Of a DNA stretch of 64,000 nucleotides, positions 54,484 through 63,710 are shown one piece after another; positions within the stretch are counted from its first letter, which is position 1; every line of letters begins with the position of its first letter. This DNA comes from an uncultured SAR86 cluster bacterium (GTDB lineage Bacteria > Pseudomonadota > Gammaproteobacteria > Magnimaribacterales > D2472): contig CAJIYN010000002.1 in assembly GCA_905181645.1 (NCBI GenBank), forward strand, positions 325,785-389,784, written 5' to 3'. The position numbers and the translations under genes were made by a program. Under the pieces are notes generated by a model. It made no database searches. It worked only from the letters and a program-made list of their open reading frames with translations, and was not told the origin of the DNA.

Positions 54484-55929
54484 TGTTTAACCTTTTTTAA
54501 AATCTCCCAAGATTCACGCTTAAGAGTTGGATTCTTTAAAATATCTCTTGGGTGATGCATTAAAAAAAGAGCTGATTTATTTGACTCATAAGAAGAGCCC
54601 ATTACCATTACAACCTCTGATGGATTATTTTTTATATACTCATCAATAAGGTTTTTTTCAAGTGACACAATATTGTCTTCAGCATCAACTGTTAAAGTAT
54701 GGCAGAGAAGCAATGGATGTCCCATTTTTTCCATTAAGGGTGAAGCAATTTCGTGAAAAGTATCAGAAAGAATAACAATTTGAAAATTTTTTCTAACCTC
54801 ATTAAGGAAGTCGAGCGCACCATCGAGTAAATCTAATTTTGTGGCAGCAGTCATGACATCTGCCAGCTTGATATTATGCTTAGCCATGACTTCAAGACGA
54901 TAATCCATAAGGTCGGAATACGAAGGGATATCTCGTGTAGTCTTATTGAGCTCCTCTAAACCAGAGTCTACTGCAACTTGCTCCCATATTTCTGGAGTAA
55001 GCGTTCCCTCCATATCAAAACAAACTAAATCCATTTTATTTCCTATTTTTAATACCGAAGGAACATGGCCGGATGCTGTAGTTTTTGAAGCTTCTATTAT
55101 GTTTGTTTCTTGATCATCAAAAAATATATCTGCCTGGAATGACTTTAAAAATTCTTGTTTAGACATACCACCTAAAAATAATGACTCATCTATTCTTACT
55201 CCCCATTCTCTTAGAGTTTTTATAACTCTTTTATCAGATGGAGCAGATCTTGCAGTTACCAAAGCAGTCCTTATAGGACATTCATTAATTAACTCAGATT
55301 GAAGTTTATTAAGCTCGACTAAAAAAGATTTAAATGGACCAGCTTTCAGCATAGATTTTTTCTTTCGCTCATTATCCATAAAAGCCTTGAGGCCTTCTTC
55401 TGCATAAATTTTCTCAGATTCATCTGAAAAAATTACAGAATCACCATCAAAGGCTATCCTCAATAATTCGTCTGACTTAACTGATTTCTTCATCTTTGAT
55501 GGAATAATTCTTGCAGATGGGACTCCATTTTCAATGGCCATTTTTACGTCATCTTTGCTGCTAGATAAAAATAGATCTACCCCAAAAGCTTTCACATACT
55601 TGTATGGACTCTCTCCACCACAAAAAACAGCCCTACTAATATTAAGATTATGTGCTTCAATTGAATTTCTGATCCTAAGACCTGTATCAGATGTATTTCT
55701 TGATAGCAAAATAACTTCTATGCGATAATAATACTAAATAATGAGAATTAATATTTAATATTTTTTGTACCAGTGGAAATGCTTCTCCTGGTTCTAAAGT
55801 TTTATCTTCATTATCTATTTGATATTTTTGATAAGCTTCAAGTCCATCTTTAAGATAAATCTCATGACTATCATCAAGATTAAATAAAGCTCTTGAGGAT
55901 ATACCTATAATTAACTTTGATTTTTCCAT
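54471..55929 (-). CDS. Fusion of a 5'-nucleotidase domain and a ThrH-like HAD phosphatase domain, one frame break
   Basis: Residues 1 to about 290 match the bacterial 5'-nucleotidase family: [80 protein letters not shown] and [28 protein letters not shown]. From about residue 300, [20 protein letters not shown] begins a ThrH-like phosphoserine phosphatase/homoserine phosphotransferase domain with [19 protein letters not shown] and [20 protein letters not shown]. The last HAD motif, GDSYND in ThrH, here reads [10 protein letters not shown], lacking both aspartates. The frame break near 55710 is in the first domain. The start at 55929 faces lexA. I infer dual function or an inactive second domain. 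Confidence 0.82.
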
Positions 55930-55967
55930 TTAATAATTCTTGCTATATGTATGATTTAAGTAATATA

Positions 55968-55983
55968 CTGTATATACATTCAG
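55968..55983 (+). promoter_or_regulatory. LexA operator of lexA
   Basis: CTGTATATACATTCAG fits CTG-N10-CAG, with one departure from the ideal CTGT-N8-ACAG. It lies 17 bases before the lexA ATG, implying autoregulation, and could also affect the divergent nucleotidase fusion gene that starts at 55929. Confidence 0.85.
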
Positions 55984-56000
55984 TATAATTTAACAATATT

Positions 56001-56612
56001 ATGAAAGAAATAACAATCCAACAAAATAAAGTACTTGATTGTATTCAAGAATACATTAATAAGACAGGATTTCCTCCAACTAGGGCTAATATTTGTAAAG
56101 AATTAGGTTTTAAATCCCCCAATTCTGCAGAAACACATTTAAGAGCTTTGGAAAAAAAAGGTTTTATTAATATCGAAAGCGGCACTTCAAGAGGTATATC
56201 TTTAGTTAATCCAGTTGAGATTGAGGAAAATGGTTTTCCAATTATTGGTTTGGTTGCTGCTGGATCTCCAACACTTGCATCTGAAAATATTGAAAAGACA
56301 GTTAATTGTCCACCCACCTTCTTTGGCAGTGGTTTTGATTATTTTTTAAGAGTTAAAGGTTTAAGCATGAAAGATGCAGGAATTATGGAAGACGATCTTA
56401 TCGCTGTGAAAAAAACACAAGACATTAGAAATGGAGATATTGTAGTTGCTAGAATTGAAGACGAAGTAACTGTTAAGTATTTTGAAAGAAAATCTCCAAG
56501 TATTATTCATCTTCAGCCTGCTAATAATGACTTTTCAGATATTGAAATTAATTTAGAGGAAACAGAGTTATATATTGAAGGAAAAAGTATAGGTCTTATT
56601 AGAGAAAACTAA
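56001..56612 (+). CDS. lexA: SOS repressor LexA
   Basis: The intact 203-residue protein has a winged helix-turn-helix (FPPTRANICKELGFKSPNSA) in the N-terminal domain and an S24 peptidase domain. The cleavage site is Ala-Gly in LVAAGSPTLA (about residue 84). The catalytic serine is in VKGLSMKDAGIMEDDLIAVK and the lysine in EDEVTVKYFERK. A LexA box precedes the gene. It would control umuDC at 26.8 kb, which has a perfect box. Its end overlaps the convergent small gene by four bases. lexA close to topA is a Pseudomonas-like order. Confidence 0.96.
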   Translation: MKEITIQQNKVLDCIQEYINKTGFPPTRANICKELGFKSPNSAETHLRALEKKGFINIESGTSRGISLVNPVEIEENGFPIIGLVAAGSPTLASENIEKTVNCPPTFFGSGFDYFLRVKGLSMKDAGIMEDDLIAVKKTQDIRNGDIVVARIEDEVTVKYFERKSPSIIHLQPANNDFSDIEINLEETELYIEGKSIGLIREN

Positions 56613-56866
56613 TGAAGAATAACTGGCTTTTTAGCTAGATTCTCTTTTTGATTTTCAAAGAATTCATCAACATCATTAACATTTCCACTCACGCTCTCTA
56701 TTCCAGCCCTTATCATCTCTTTTGCTACTGCTAACTCTTGTCCTTGTAAAAATTCCTTAGATTCTTTTGAGAAATCAATCTTAACAATTGGGTTTTCATG
56801 ATCATCTGATCGCCTAAGAACGATAGTTCCATCTGGTAATTGAGCAAGTTCTAAGTAGTTTGACAT
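56609..56866 (-). CDS. Conserved small protein, 85 aa, unknown function
   Basis: The frame starts MSNYLELAQLPDGTIVLRRS and ends ENLAKKPVILH. It contains ENPIVKIDFSKESKEFLQG, a pattern I associate with the small uncharacterised proteins found between lexA and topA in Pseudomonas-like bacteria. It is acidic and soluble, with no signal or membrane segment. A ribosome site (GGAG) precedes the start. It lies in one direction with the following gene set down from topA. Function unknown. Confidence 0.7.
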   Translation of the reverse strand: MSNYLELAQLPDGTIVLRRSDDHENPIVKIDFSKESKEFLQGQELAVAKEMIRAGIESVSGNVNDVDEFFENQKENLAKKPVILH

Positions 56867-56888
56867 TTATTCTCCTGATTTAGGTAGC

Positions 56889-57336
56889 TTAACATTCATC
56901 TAAGTTATTACGAAGTAAGCTTATCCATCTATATGACCTATCTAATAACTCATTTAATTTTTTCAAGTCAATTGAGCTATCAGTTGAGATTAAATCATCT
57001 CTTTTTGGTGAAAGAAGCAATATTTGATATGAATATATTTGTTCAATAACTCCTCCATGACTTATTTCAGGAATAATAATATTTTGAATAGTGGTATTTT
57101 TTGAAAGGCTCTGCCATTTAGCTTTACATGAAAAATTAGAAATTGACCTCATGATCAGCTGCTTGAATTTTTTCAAATATTTCATCTGCAAAGTAACTTA
57201 GACTTTTTTCAAGCGAGATTAAAAAAAGATAGTTTTGATTATCAAGGTTATTTTGCTCTAATAAATTTTTAGCTATATCTTGATAAAGTTTAGCAAGTTC
57301 ACTTGAGGAAGCTATTTCTTTAATTGCTCTCTCCAT
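56889..57336 (-). CDS. DUF6586-like protein, unknown function, one frame break
   Basis: The first part ([20 protein letters not shown], then ISLEKSLSYFADEIFEKIQ) and the second (SNFSCKAKWQSLSKN, EISHGGVIEQIYSYQILLLS) join into about 149 residues if one base is corrected near 57140. It is mainly helical with no clear active site. A protein of this size and pattern occurs beside topA in Pseudomonas (DUF6586 as I recall; name to be confirmed). Its start lies inside the topA 3' end (25-base overlap), so it is cotranslated with topA. Confidence 0.6.
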
Positions 57337-59919
57337 TCATTATTATCATAAACAGCTGTACTAATTTCAGAGCTTGGTATTGGAATTATTTTACCAAATA
57401 ATGAGTATCTCTGCTTTGTTATACCTAATCACATATGGATTTTTATCTTTCATAACATTTATAGCAGCTGTAACAGTATTAGACCCCGATATACCTGCAA
57501 GCTTCTAATAAATTATCCTCTGTAACTATGGTTAAAAATTCTGCTAGCTTGGGGGCTCTGTGTTTCTCTATTTTTTGGATACTTGCTTGCAGCCAAAAAT
57601 AAACCTTTCATGCTGTCTCGTAATAAATAAAAGTCTTCAAATTTTATGCATGCAATTTCAGTAACAATTGGTTCCATAACAATTGGTTTAGGCTCACCAC
57701 TTCTTTGTAAGTTTCTTGTGGTTCCGCAATTATCATTTAGACATCCAAAAGTATTTGCCAAATTTTCCAGTTTTAAGCTGCATTTCAGAGCCGCATTTAT
57801 GACATTCTAATAAAGGGCCGTCGTATCCTTTTATTTTAAAGGCGCCTTGTTCTATTTTATAACCCGAGCAATCAGGATTCATTCCACAAACATGCAGTTT
57901 ACGAGTTTCATCCATTAAAAAGTTATCCATACTAGTTTCACATAGCTGACATCGCTCTTTAATCATTAGGTTTGATGCTTCGTCTTGATCATCAAGACTT
58001 ATAGCCTCATCACCGGATATGAGGTTTAAAGTGCCTTTACACTTATCAACACCTTCATTGTTATATCCATTGCAACCCAAAAACACCCCGGTACCGGAAT
58101 TTCTTATAACCATTTGGTTTGATTCACAGGTAGGACAATCAATATCGGTTTGTGTGGGTGTATTTTTTCTCATACCTTCATCGGTAAAGGCAAGAGTTAA
58201 ATCTTTCTTAAAGGCTGTATAGAAGCTATCTAATACAGATTTCCATTCAAGCTCGCCTTCGGCAACCCTGTCTAATTGATTTTCAAAATTAGCAGTAAAG
58301 CTATAGTCCATAATGTCACTAAAGCTTTCTAATAATCTATCAGCAACAAATTCGAAATATTTTCTTTACAAAAAATCTTCTATTTTCAACATCAACATAA
58401 CCACGATCTTGGATAGTTGAAATCTCTTCTGTCTTTTTTTGTTGGTCTACCAATTCCTTTTTTTTCTAATTCTTTAACTAAAGCTGCTTCAGAAAATCTT
58501 GCAGGTGGTTTGGTAAATTTTTGCCCAAAAACTTCTTCTAAATTTAAAGAATCGCCTTCAGCCAGAGGAGGTAGAATTGCCTCATCAGGGTCTTTTGATG
58601 CATTGCCTGAAATCTTTGTATGACCATCAAAGACAATCTCTCGGCCTCTTGCAGAAAATACATAATCCTCTAGATTAATTTTTACAGAAGTGGATAGGTA
58701 TTCAGCATCTGGCATTTGAGATGCTATGAACTGATGCCATATAAGCTCATAAAGTTTTGTTTCTTCTTCACTATGATTGAGTAACTGGTTACCAGTCATA
58801 AATGCGCTTGTTGGACGAATAGCTTCATGAGCCTCTTGAGCATTTTCAGTACTTGAATATATTCTTGGTGCATTTGTTAGATAATTATCACCAATTTTTT
58901 CATTAATATAATTTCTGGCATCTAGAATTGAATCTTTACTTAAACTTGGAGCATCAGTTCTCATATAGGTTATAAGTCCAACTTTTGTGCAACCCTCATT
59001 GTTCTTTTCACATTAAAGCTTAATCTAGTACTTGCAGCTTGTTGCAATGTTGAGGTTATAAATGGAGCCTTAGGTTTAACTTTTACAGGTTTTTTGGAAA
59101 CATCATTAATTAAAAGATTTGAGGACTTAATAATATCTTCTATGCGCTTTGCTTCATCCTGTTTTAAAAGAGGTTCTGATTTTTTTCTATTTAAAGAAAA
59201 TTTAATAGTCTCATTAGAAGCATTCATCACAGTAATCTAATTTGCCATTGTATTCACTAAAGGCTTGAATTAAATGCTGCAATTGTTCGTAATAAGTTTT
59301 AAAGCTACAGATTGAACTCTTCCCGCTGAAAGATTTCTTGCGATCTTATCCCACAATAAGTGGTGATAACTCAAACCCAACTACTCTATCTAAAAATCTT
59401 CTTGCTTGCTGAGCATTAACAAGATCTTGATCAATCTCTTTGGGATCAGCGAATGACTCAAGAATAGAAGTTTTTGTAATTTGATTAAAACGAACTCTTG
59501 AAAATTCATATTTTTTTGGACCCAAGGCTTCTTTTAAATGCCATGCAATAGCTTCTCCCTCTCTATCTTCGTCAGTTGCAAGATATATATGATCAACACC
59601 TTTAGCTGCTTTTTTTAATGCTTTTATAACTTTTTCTTTTTCTGGAATAATTTGCCAGTCAGCAACCCATCCATTATCTGGATCAATACCCATTCTTCTA
59701 ATCTAGCCTTTTGCGCTCATTAATCTTTTTAAGCAGGAGTTTTTCATCCTCAGGTAGATCTTTGGGAATAGTATTTCTTTGAGCTGGTGTTTTAGATTTA
59801 CCTTTAGGAAGATCTCTAATATGGCCCACACTCGATTTAACAATATATTCTGAGCCCAAATACTTAGATATTGTTTTAGCTTTCGCAGGTGATTCAACAA
59901 TTACAAGAGATTTAGCCAT
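57312..59919 (-). CDS. topA: DNA topoisomerase I, about six frame breaks
   Basis: TopA relaxes negative supercoils. [20 protein letters not shown] and [10 protein letters not shown] open the TOPRIM domain, completed by [40 protein letters not shown] and the active-site tyrosine region [16 protein letters not shown] follow. The C-terminal zinc ribbons show [32 protein letters not shown] and [20 protein letters not shown]. After further breaks the end reads [20 protein letters not shown] and stops at 57312. Breaks lie near 59695, 59290, 58967, 58390, 58315, 57750 and 57420. The total of about 869 residues is normal for the gammaproteobacterial enzyme. Confidence 0.94.
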
Positions 59920-59980
59920 AATAAAAATATATTCCTTTTTTTATAAATAACATCTGCATACTTCTTTTGGCAAGAGATAT

Positions 59981-60414
59981 TTATAATTTTTTTAAATCAC
60001 TATCAATTCTTCTTAATTCTTCAATACCTAAATTCTCGTTCCATAGAAATACTATTAATGCTTGGGAAAATATTATTTCTATAATAGATTCTGGCAGAGA
60101 CCTTATGCTCAATAATAGCGTTTCATATTCATTAGAATATTTAAGCTTGGAGGGGCATCTATTAATTCATTAATTTTACTTATATCAACATTATTAACTG
60201 TAATATTTGATGAATTTTTTATTTGATAACTTGCTAGTTTTATATCGTCACTTTTAAATGAAACATTTGAATATGCTAGTGATGAAATTTTAAATCCTAG
60301 CTTAACAGCATCTAATCTGAGTTGAGCTATGTGCTTAGTTCGCCTTGATGGAATCAAAAAGCTTGCTGAGCCTATAAAGAAGATCACAACCAATGCACTT
60401 ATTATATATCCCAC
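59981..60414 (-). CDS. Membrane-anchored protein of unknown function, one frame break
   Basis: An N-terminal membrane helix (GYIISALVVIFFIGSASFLI) is followed by PSRRTKHIAQLRLDAVKLGF, a short cytoplasmic or periplasmic domain with a beta-rich part (NVSFKSDDIKLASYQIKNSS). A break near 60150 shifts the end; in the corrected frame it reads LKYSNEYETLLLSIRSLPES and stops at 59981. I do not recognise a family. It lies in one direction after pyrD with 28 bases between. Confidence 0.6.
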
Positions 60415-60442
60415 TAATATTCCCTTTTTTTGATAGCTACTA

Positions 60443-61413
60443 TTAATCTAAAAGCTCAGAGATAATATCTGGCCCTTTTAATATAAAGCCTGTATATATT
60501 TGCACAAGATCAGCACCAGCATCTAGCTTTTTAACATAACCAGCCTTATCTATAACTCCTCCAACTCCAATAATAGGTATGCTGGGATCAAGCTGCTTAA
60601 TTGATTGAACTAATTGAGTGGATTTATTAAACAAAGGTTCTCCGGATAAACCCCCGGCCTCATTTAAAAATGATTTATCTTGAAGAAGAGATTTATCTAT
60701 TGTGGTATTTGATAAAATTAATCCTGAAATATTAAACTCTCTAACAGCATCTAAAATAATTTGAAGAGTTTCAGGTGATTCATCGGGTGATATTTTAAGA
60801 AAGACAGGTTTTTTTGTATTAAATGATTGTCTTTGGCTATCTAGTGATTTTAATAAATTATAAATATTTTCTTTACTATGCAGGTCTCTAAGATCAGGGG
60901 TATTAGGCGATGAAATGTTAATAGTTATGTAATCAGATAATTCATAAACTTTATTAAAACATTCTACATAGTCAGCAATTCTTTTTTCACCTTTTAATTC
61001 TAAAGAGCTAATTTTTACGTAAATCGCATTCTCATTTATTTCTAATTTTTTTACTAGATAGTATTGCTTCATTAGTTTCCATTGAAAATCAGAATCCATT
61101 TTTAAATACTCTAAAAATTCTTGGTTTTGGGTTTCCGTCTTGTGGTAACGGGTGTAACTGTTCCAACTTCAATAAAACCAAATCCTAGTTTTGCAAGTGC
61201 ATCTATAAAGTCTCCATTTTTATCCAAACCTGCGGCGATTCCCAATCTATTAGTAAATGTAAGATTATTTAATGTGTATGAATCTAAATGAGTATTCTTG
61301 CTTGTAAAAAAATTAATTAACCCTAAGTTATGAACAATCTTTAAACCATTCAATGAAATAGAATGAGCTATCTCTGGTGAGAAGAGTCTTAAAATTGAAA
61401 ATAGAAATTTCAA
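60443..61413 (-). CDS. pyrD: Dihydroorotate dehydrogenase (quinone), frame break and a divergent patch
   Basis: PyrD oxidises dihydroorotate at the inner membrane with a quinone acceptor. The start is TTG at 61413, overlapping the galU stop (TTGA). Motifs: [20 protein letters not shown] (membrane-binding helices), [36 protein letters not shown] (FMN), [40 protein letters not shown] and [20 protein letters not shown]. The break near 61105 is followed by about 40 residues (61000-61095) in which the usual INRMGFNNxG segment cannot be read, so more than one error or a small replacement occurred there. Confidence 0.92.
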
Positions 61414-61785
61414 CTTATTAATGCTTGAATGGATTTAAGGATATCTTTATTGATATCTTTATTGGCTAGAGCTAATGAAATGGTTGCCTCCACATATCCC
61501 TGCTTGCTCCCACAGTCAAATTTTGCACCCTTGTAGGATGAGGCTATAACCTTCTCTGAATTCAATAAATCCCTAATGGCATCTGTTAGTTGTAATTCTC
61601 CACCTGATCCAGGCAGTATTTTTTTTAACGAACTGAAAATTGCTGAAGTCAGGATATATCTGCCACATACAGCTAAATTAGATGGCGCTTCCTCAATTGT
61701 TGGTTTTTCAATAATTTCATGAATTTTTCTACTTTGTATTGAGCCTATAAAGTGAAGCTTTATATTGTTAAATTGATTTTTTAAA
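61410..61785 (-). pseudogene. galU: galU 3' part (UTP-glucose-1-phosphate uridylyltransferase)
   Basis: An open frame without a start reads IIEKPTIEEAPSNLAVCGRY, SLKKILPGSGGELQLTDAIR and KGAKFDCGSKQGYVEATISL, the conserved C-terminal third of GalU with the catalytic lysine-containing KPxxxEAPS and DCG segments. It ends at 61410. GalU activates glucose 1-phosphate for lipopolysaccharide and storage sugars. At about 61785 the homology ends abruptly and an unrelated piece in the opposite direction begins. The N-terminal two thirds of the gene are not in the window. Confidence 0.85.
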
Positions 61786-61792
61786 CTTCTTT

Positions 61793-61980
61793 ATGATTGA
61801 TGCTGGGTTGTTGACGAGATTTGTTGTAATGTTATTAAAGTTAAGATTCGGACATGAAATAAATCATCTGGAAGAAGAGCTTTTTAATATGTGGCCAAAA
61901 GAAGATATGTTTAACTTTATAGACAAACATATTAAATTGGTAAACGAATTAGCAGATACAATTGCTCAAGTAATTCCTTT
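61793..61980 (+). other. Orphan coding-like fragment between truncated galU and clpS
   Basis: On the plus strand an open frame reads GLLTRFVVMLLKLRFGHEIN, LEEELFNMWPKEDMFNFIDK and [16 protein letters not shown]. It looks like genuine protein sequence in composition, whereas the minus strand is full of stops here. It is opposite in direction to all its neighbours and has no start or stop of its own in a natural place. I do not recognise the family. Beyond about 61980 the frame only runs on as the antisense of clpS. Confidence 0.4.
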
Positions 61981-62177
61981 TGTACTATGTGGACAACCAT
62001 CATTAATTCATATGCTTGACTACCACTTGTTCCAAAATATCGTTCTAAAATGTGTACAACAAATTCCATGGGTGTGTAATCATCGTTTAACAACATAACC
62101 TTGTACATTTTTGGTTTTTTTGTTTTAGGAATGGCTTTTGTTGCTAAACCTACATCAATATTTTCGTCATCTGACAT
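61980..62177 (-). pseudogene. clpS: clpS, ATP-dependent protease adaptor, 3' end replaced
   Basis: The start [20 protein letters not shown] leads into the ClpS core [20 protein letters not shown] and [20 protein letters not shown], which binds N-degron substrates for ClpAP. The normal continuation (xGKGICGVYTxEVAETK) is not found in any frame after VVHIV; instead a fragment in opposite orientation starts at about 61980. clpA, which normally follows clpS, is also absent. The rhomboid protease gene lies 22 bases upstream. Confidence 0.85.
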
Positions 62178-62199
62178 AATCATTTAGTGACTGGTTTCA

Positions 62200-62820
62200 T
62201 TAAATTACTGTTTTTCCTAAAATTTTTATAAGCATACCAAAGATTAACCCAGATATGAGCCCCCCAAGATGGGCATAGTTTGCAATTGATCCAAAGCCAA
62301 AAATTTCTAGAACTCCCATAAATCCTAATGCTAGCCAAATGATCATAAATATATATATTGCAGGTGGAAGACCGTAACGTTCTTTGTTTGAATCTAGCTC
62401 TATTAAAAAGCAATATCCAAGCAATCCGTAAACTACTCCTGATAATCCTCCAAATAATGAAACTCCACTCCAAAGATATTCAATATAATTACTAGTAATG
62501 CCTGAGAAAATAACTAAACAAAGAAATAAGAGTCTGCCATCAAGCATCTCAATTTTAGATCCTAATATGAATATCCAGAGCGCATTAAAAGCTAAATGGC
62601 TCAATGAGAAATGAATAAATATAGGCGTTATAAGTCTCCACCAATCATTTTGAATAAAGTAAGTCTGATTAAACGTTACAAACTCTAAATAAAGTCCTGA
62701 TCGTTGAAAATCTAGAAAAGATAAATTTCTAATAATTTCAAAATTGAGTCCAAAGTTAGAAATAACTGTTATGAGTGTAGCTATAACAATTATAGGAATA
62801 TGAAAATTTTTTATATTCAA
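62200..62820 (-). CDS. Rhomboid-family intramembrane serine protease
   Basis: The intact 206-residue protein has six predicted membrane helices. The catalytic serine is in SLFGGLSGVVYGLLGYCFL (GxSG) and the histidine in SIANYAHLGGLISGLIFGM. The IFIHFSLSHLAFNALWIFIL segment carries the conserved HxxxN of helix 2. Rhomboids cleave membrane proteins within the bilayer; the substrate here is unknown. The start is TTG at 62820, overlapping the nadK stop as TTGA. A small membrane-embedded GlpG-like form without a cytoplasmic domain. Confidence 0.9.
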   Translation of the reverse strand: MNIKNFHIPIIVIATLITVISNFGLNFEIIRNLSFLDFQRSGLYLEFVTFNQTYFIQNDWWRLITPIFIHFSLSHLAFNALWIFILGSKIEMLDGRLLFLCLVIFSGITSNYIEYLWSGVSLFGGLSGVVYGLLGYCFLIELDSNKERYGLPPAIYIFMIIWLALGFMGVLEIFGFGSIANYAHLGGLISGLIFGMLIKILGKTVI

Positions 62821-63669
62821 GAAATAGAATTGTTTTTAGTGATGTCTAAACTCCATCCAAGTTTTTCTCTGCAAGCCTCAAAGAAATCATTATCATTTGA
62901 TGCAAAAGCAATTTGTACACTCACAAATAGTGGATATACCGCTTTTCAAATTTCTGCTTGGCGACCATCTGCACATATTTTAGTTTTCACCTGAACTCAT
63001 TAATAATTTTATTTCTATTTTCTGATCAGAGGAGATAATAAATGGTCTTGATGAAATACTCTGCGGAAGCATTGGTAATATTGTCCAAACGTCTAAACTT
63101 GGATGAATAATAGGACCGCCAGCAGATAATGCATATGCAGTTGATCCTGTTGGAGTAGCAATGATAAGACCATCTGATCTTTGTTCATAAACAGGCTTGT
63201 CATCTACACTGAGCTGATAACGCATTAATTGTGCATATGATCCTGAATGAATAACTATTTCATTAAGTCCAAATAATGTTTTATCTAAAAAGTTTGCTGA
63301 GACTAAAGACCTTTCTTCTATCTCATAATTACCTTGCAGAATATCTTGAATAATAGATTCAAAGTTTTCGATATTAATATCTGTTAGGAATCCCAAAGTA
63401 CCTAAATTAATTCCTAGTAGAGGAATATCAGAAGTAATGAAATTTCTTGCTGCTCCAAGTAAAGTTCCATCTCCACCAAAGACAATCAAAACATCAATTT
63501 GATCTTGAAATTCCTGATAGTTTTTCTCTATAACTAAACTCAGTTTTGTGCCCTCTTCAATAAAAATTTTATCTGTATATTTTGAAAGAATAGGTAATAG
63601 CGAATCAAGGAATTTGATGTCTCCATCTTCCTGATTTTTTTTAACTACGATACCTATATTTTCAAACAT
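62817..63669 (-). CDS. nadK: NAD kinase, one or two frame breaks
   Basis: NadK phosphorylates NAD to NADP. The glycine motif is VLIVFGGDGTLLGAAR, followed by LLGINLGTLGFLTDIN, LNEIVIHSG and TPTGSTAYALSAGGPIIHPS, all family hallmarks. Near 62985 the frame breaks after IEIKLLMSSGEN; the end is read as KICADGRQAEI, then PLFVSVQIAFASNDNDFFEA and REKLGWSLDITKNNS, stopping at 62817. The length of about 284 residues is normal. Its start faces the sirtuin gene with 41 bases between. Confidence 0.93.
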
Positions 63670-63710
63670 AATGAGGCATTATACTCCTTGATAGATTGGA
63701 AAATAAATAT

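Noticed and set aside
62800-62994. Plus-strand open frame of 64 codons
   Set aside because: It is the antisense of the nadK 3' end, which reads as conserved NAD-kinase sequence on the minus strand.
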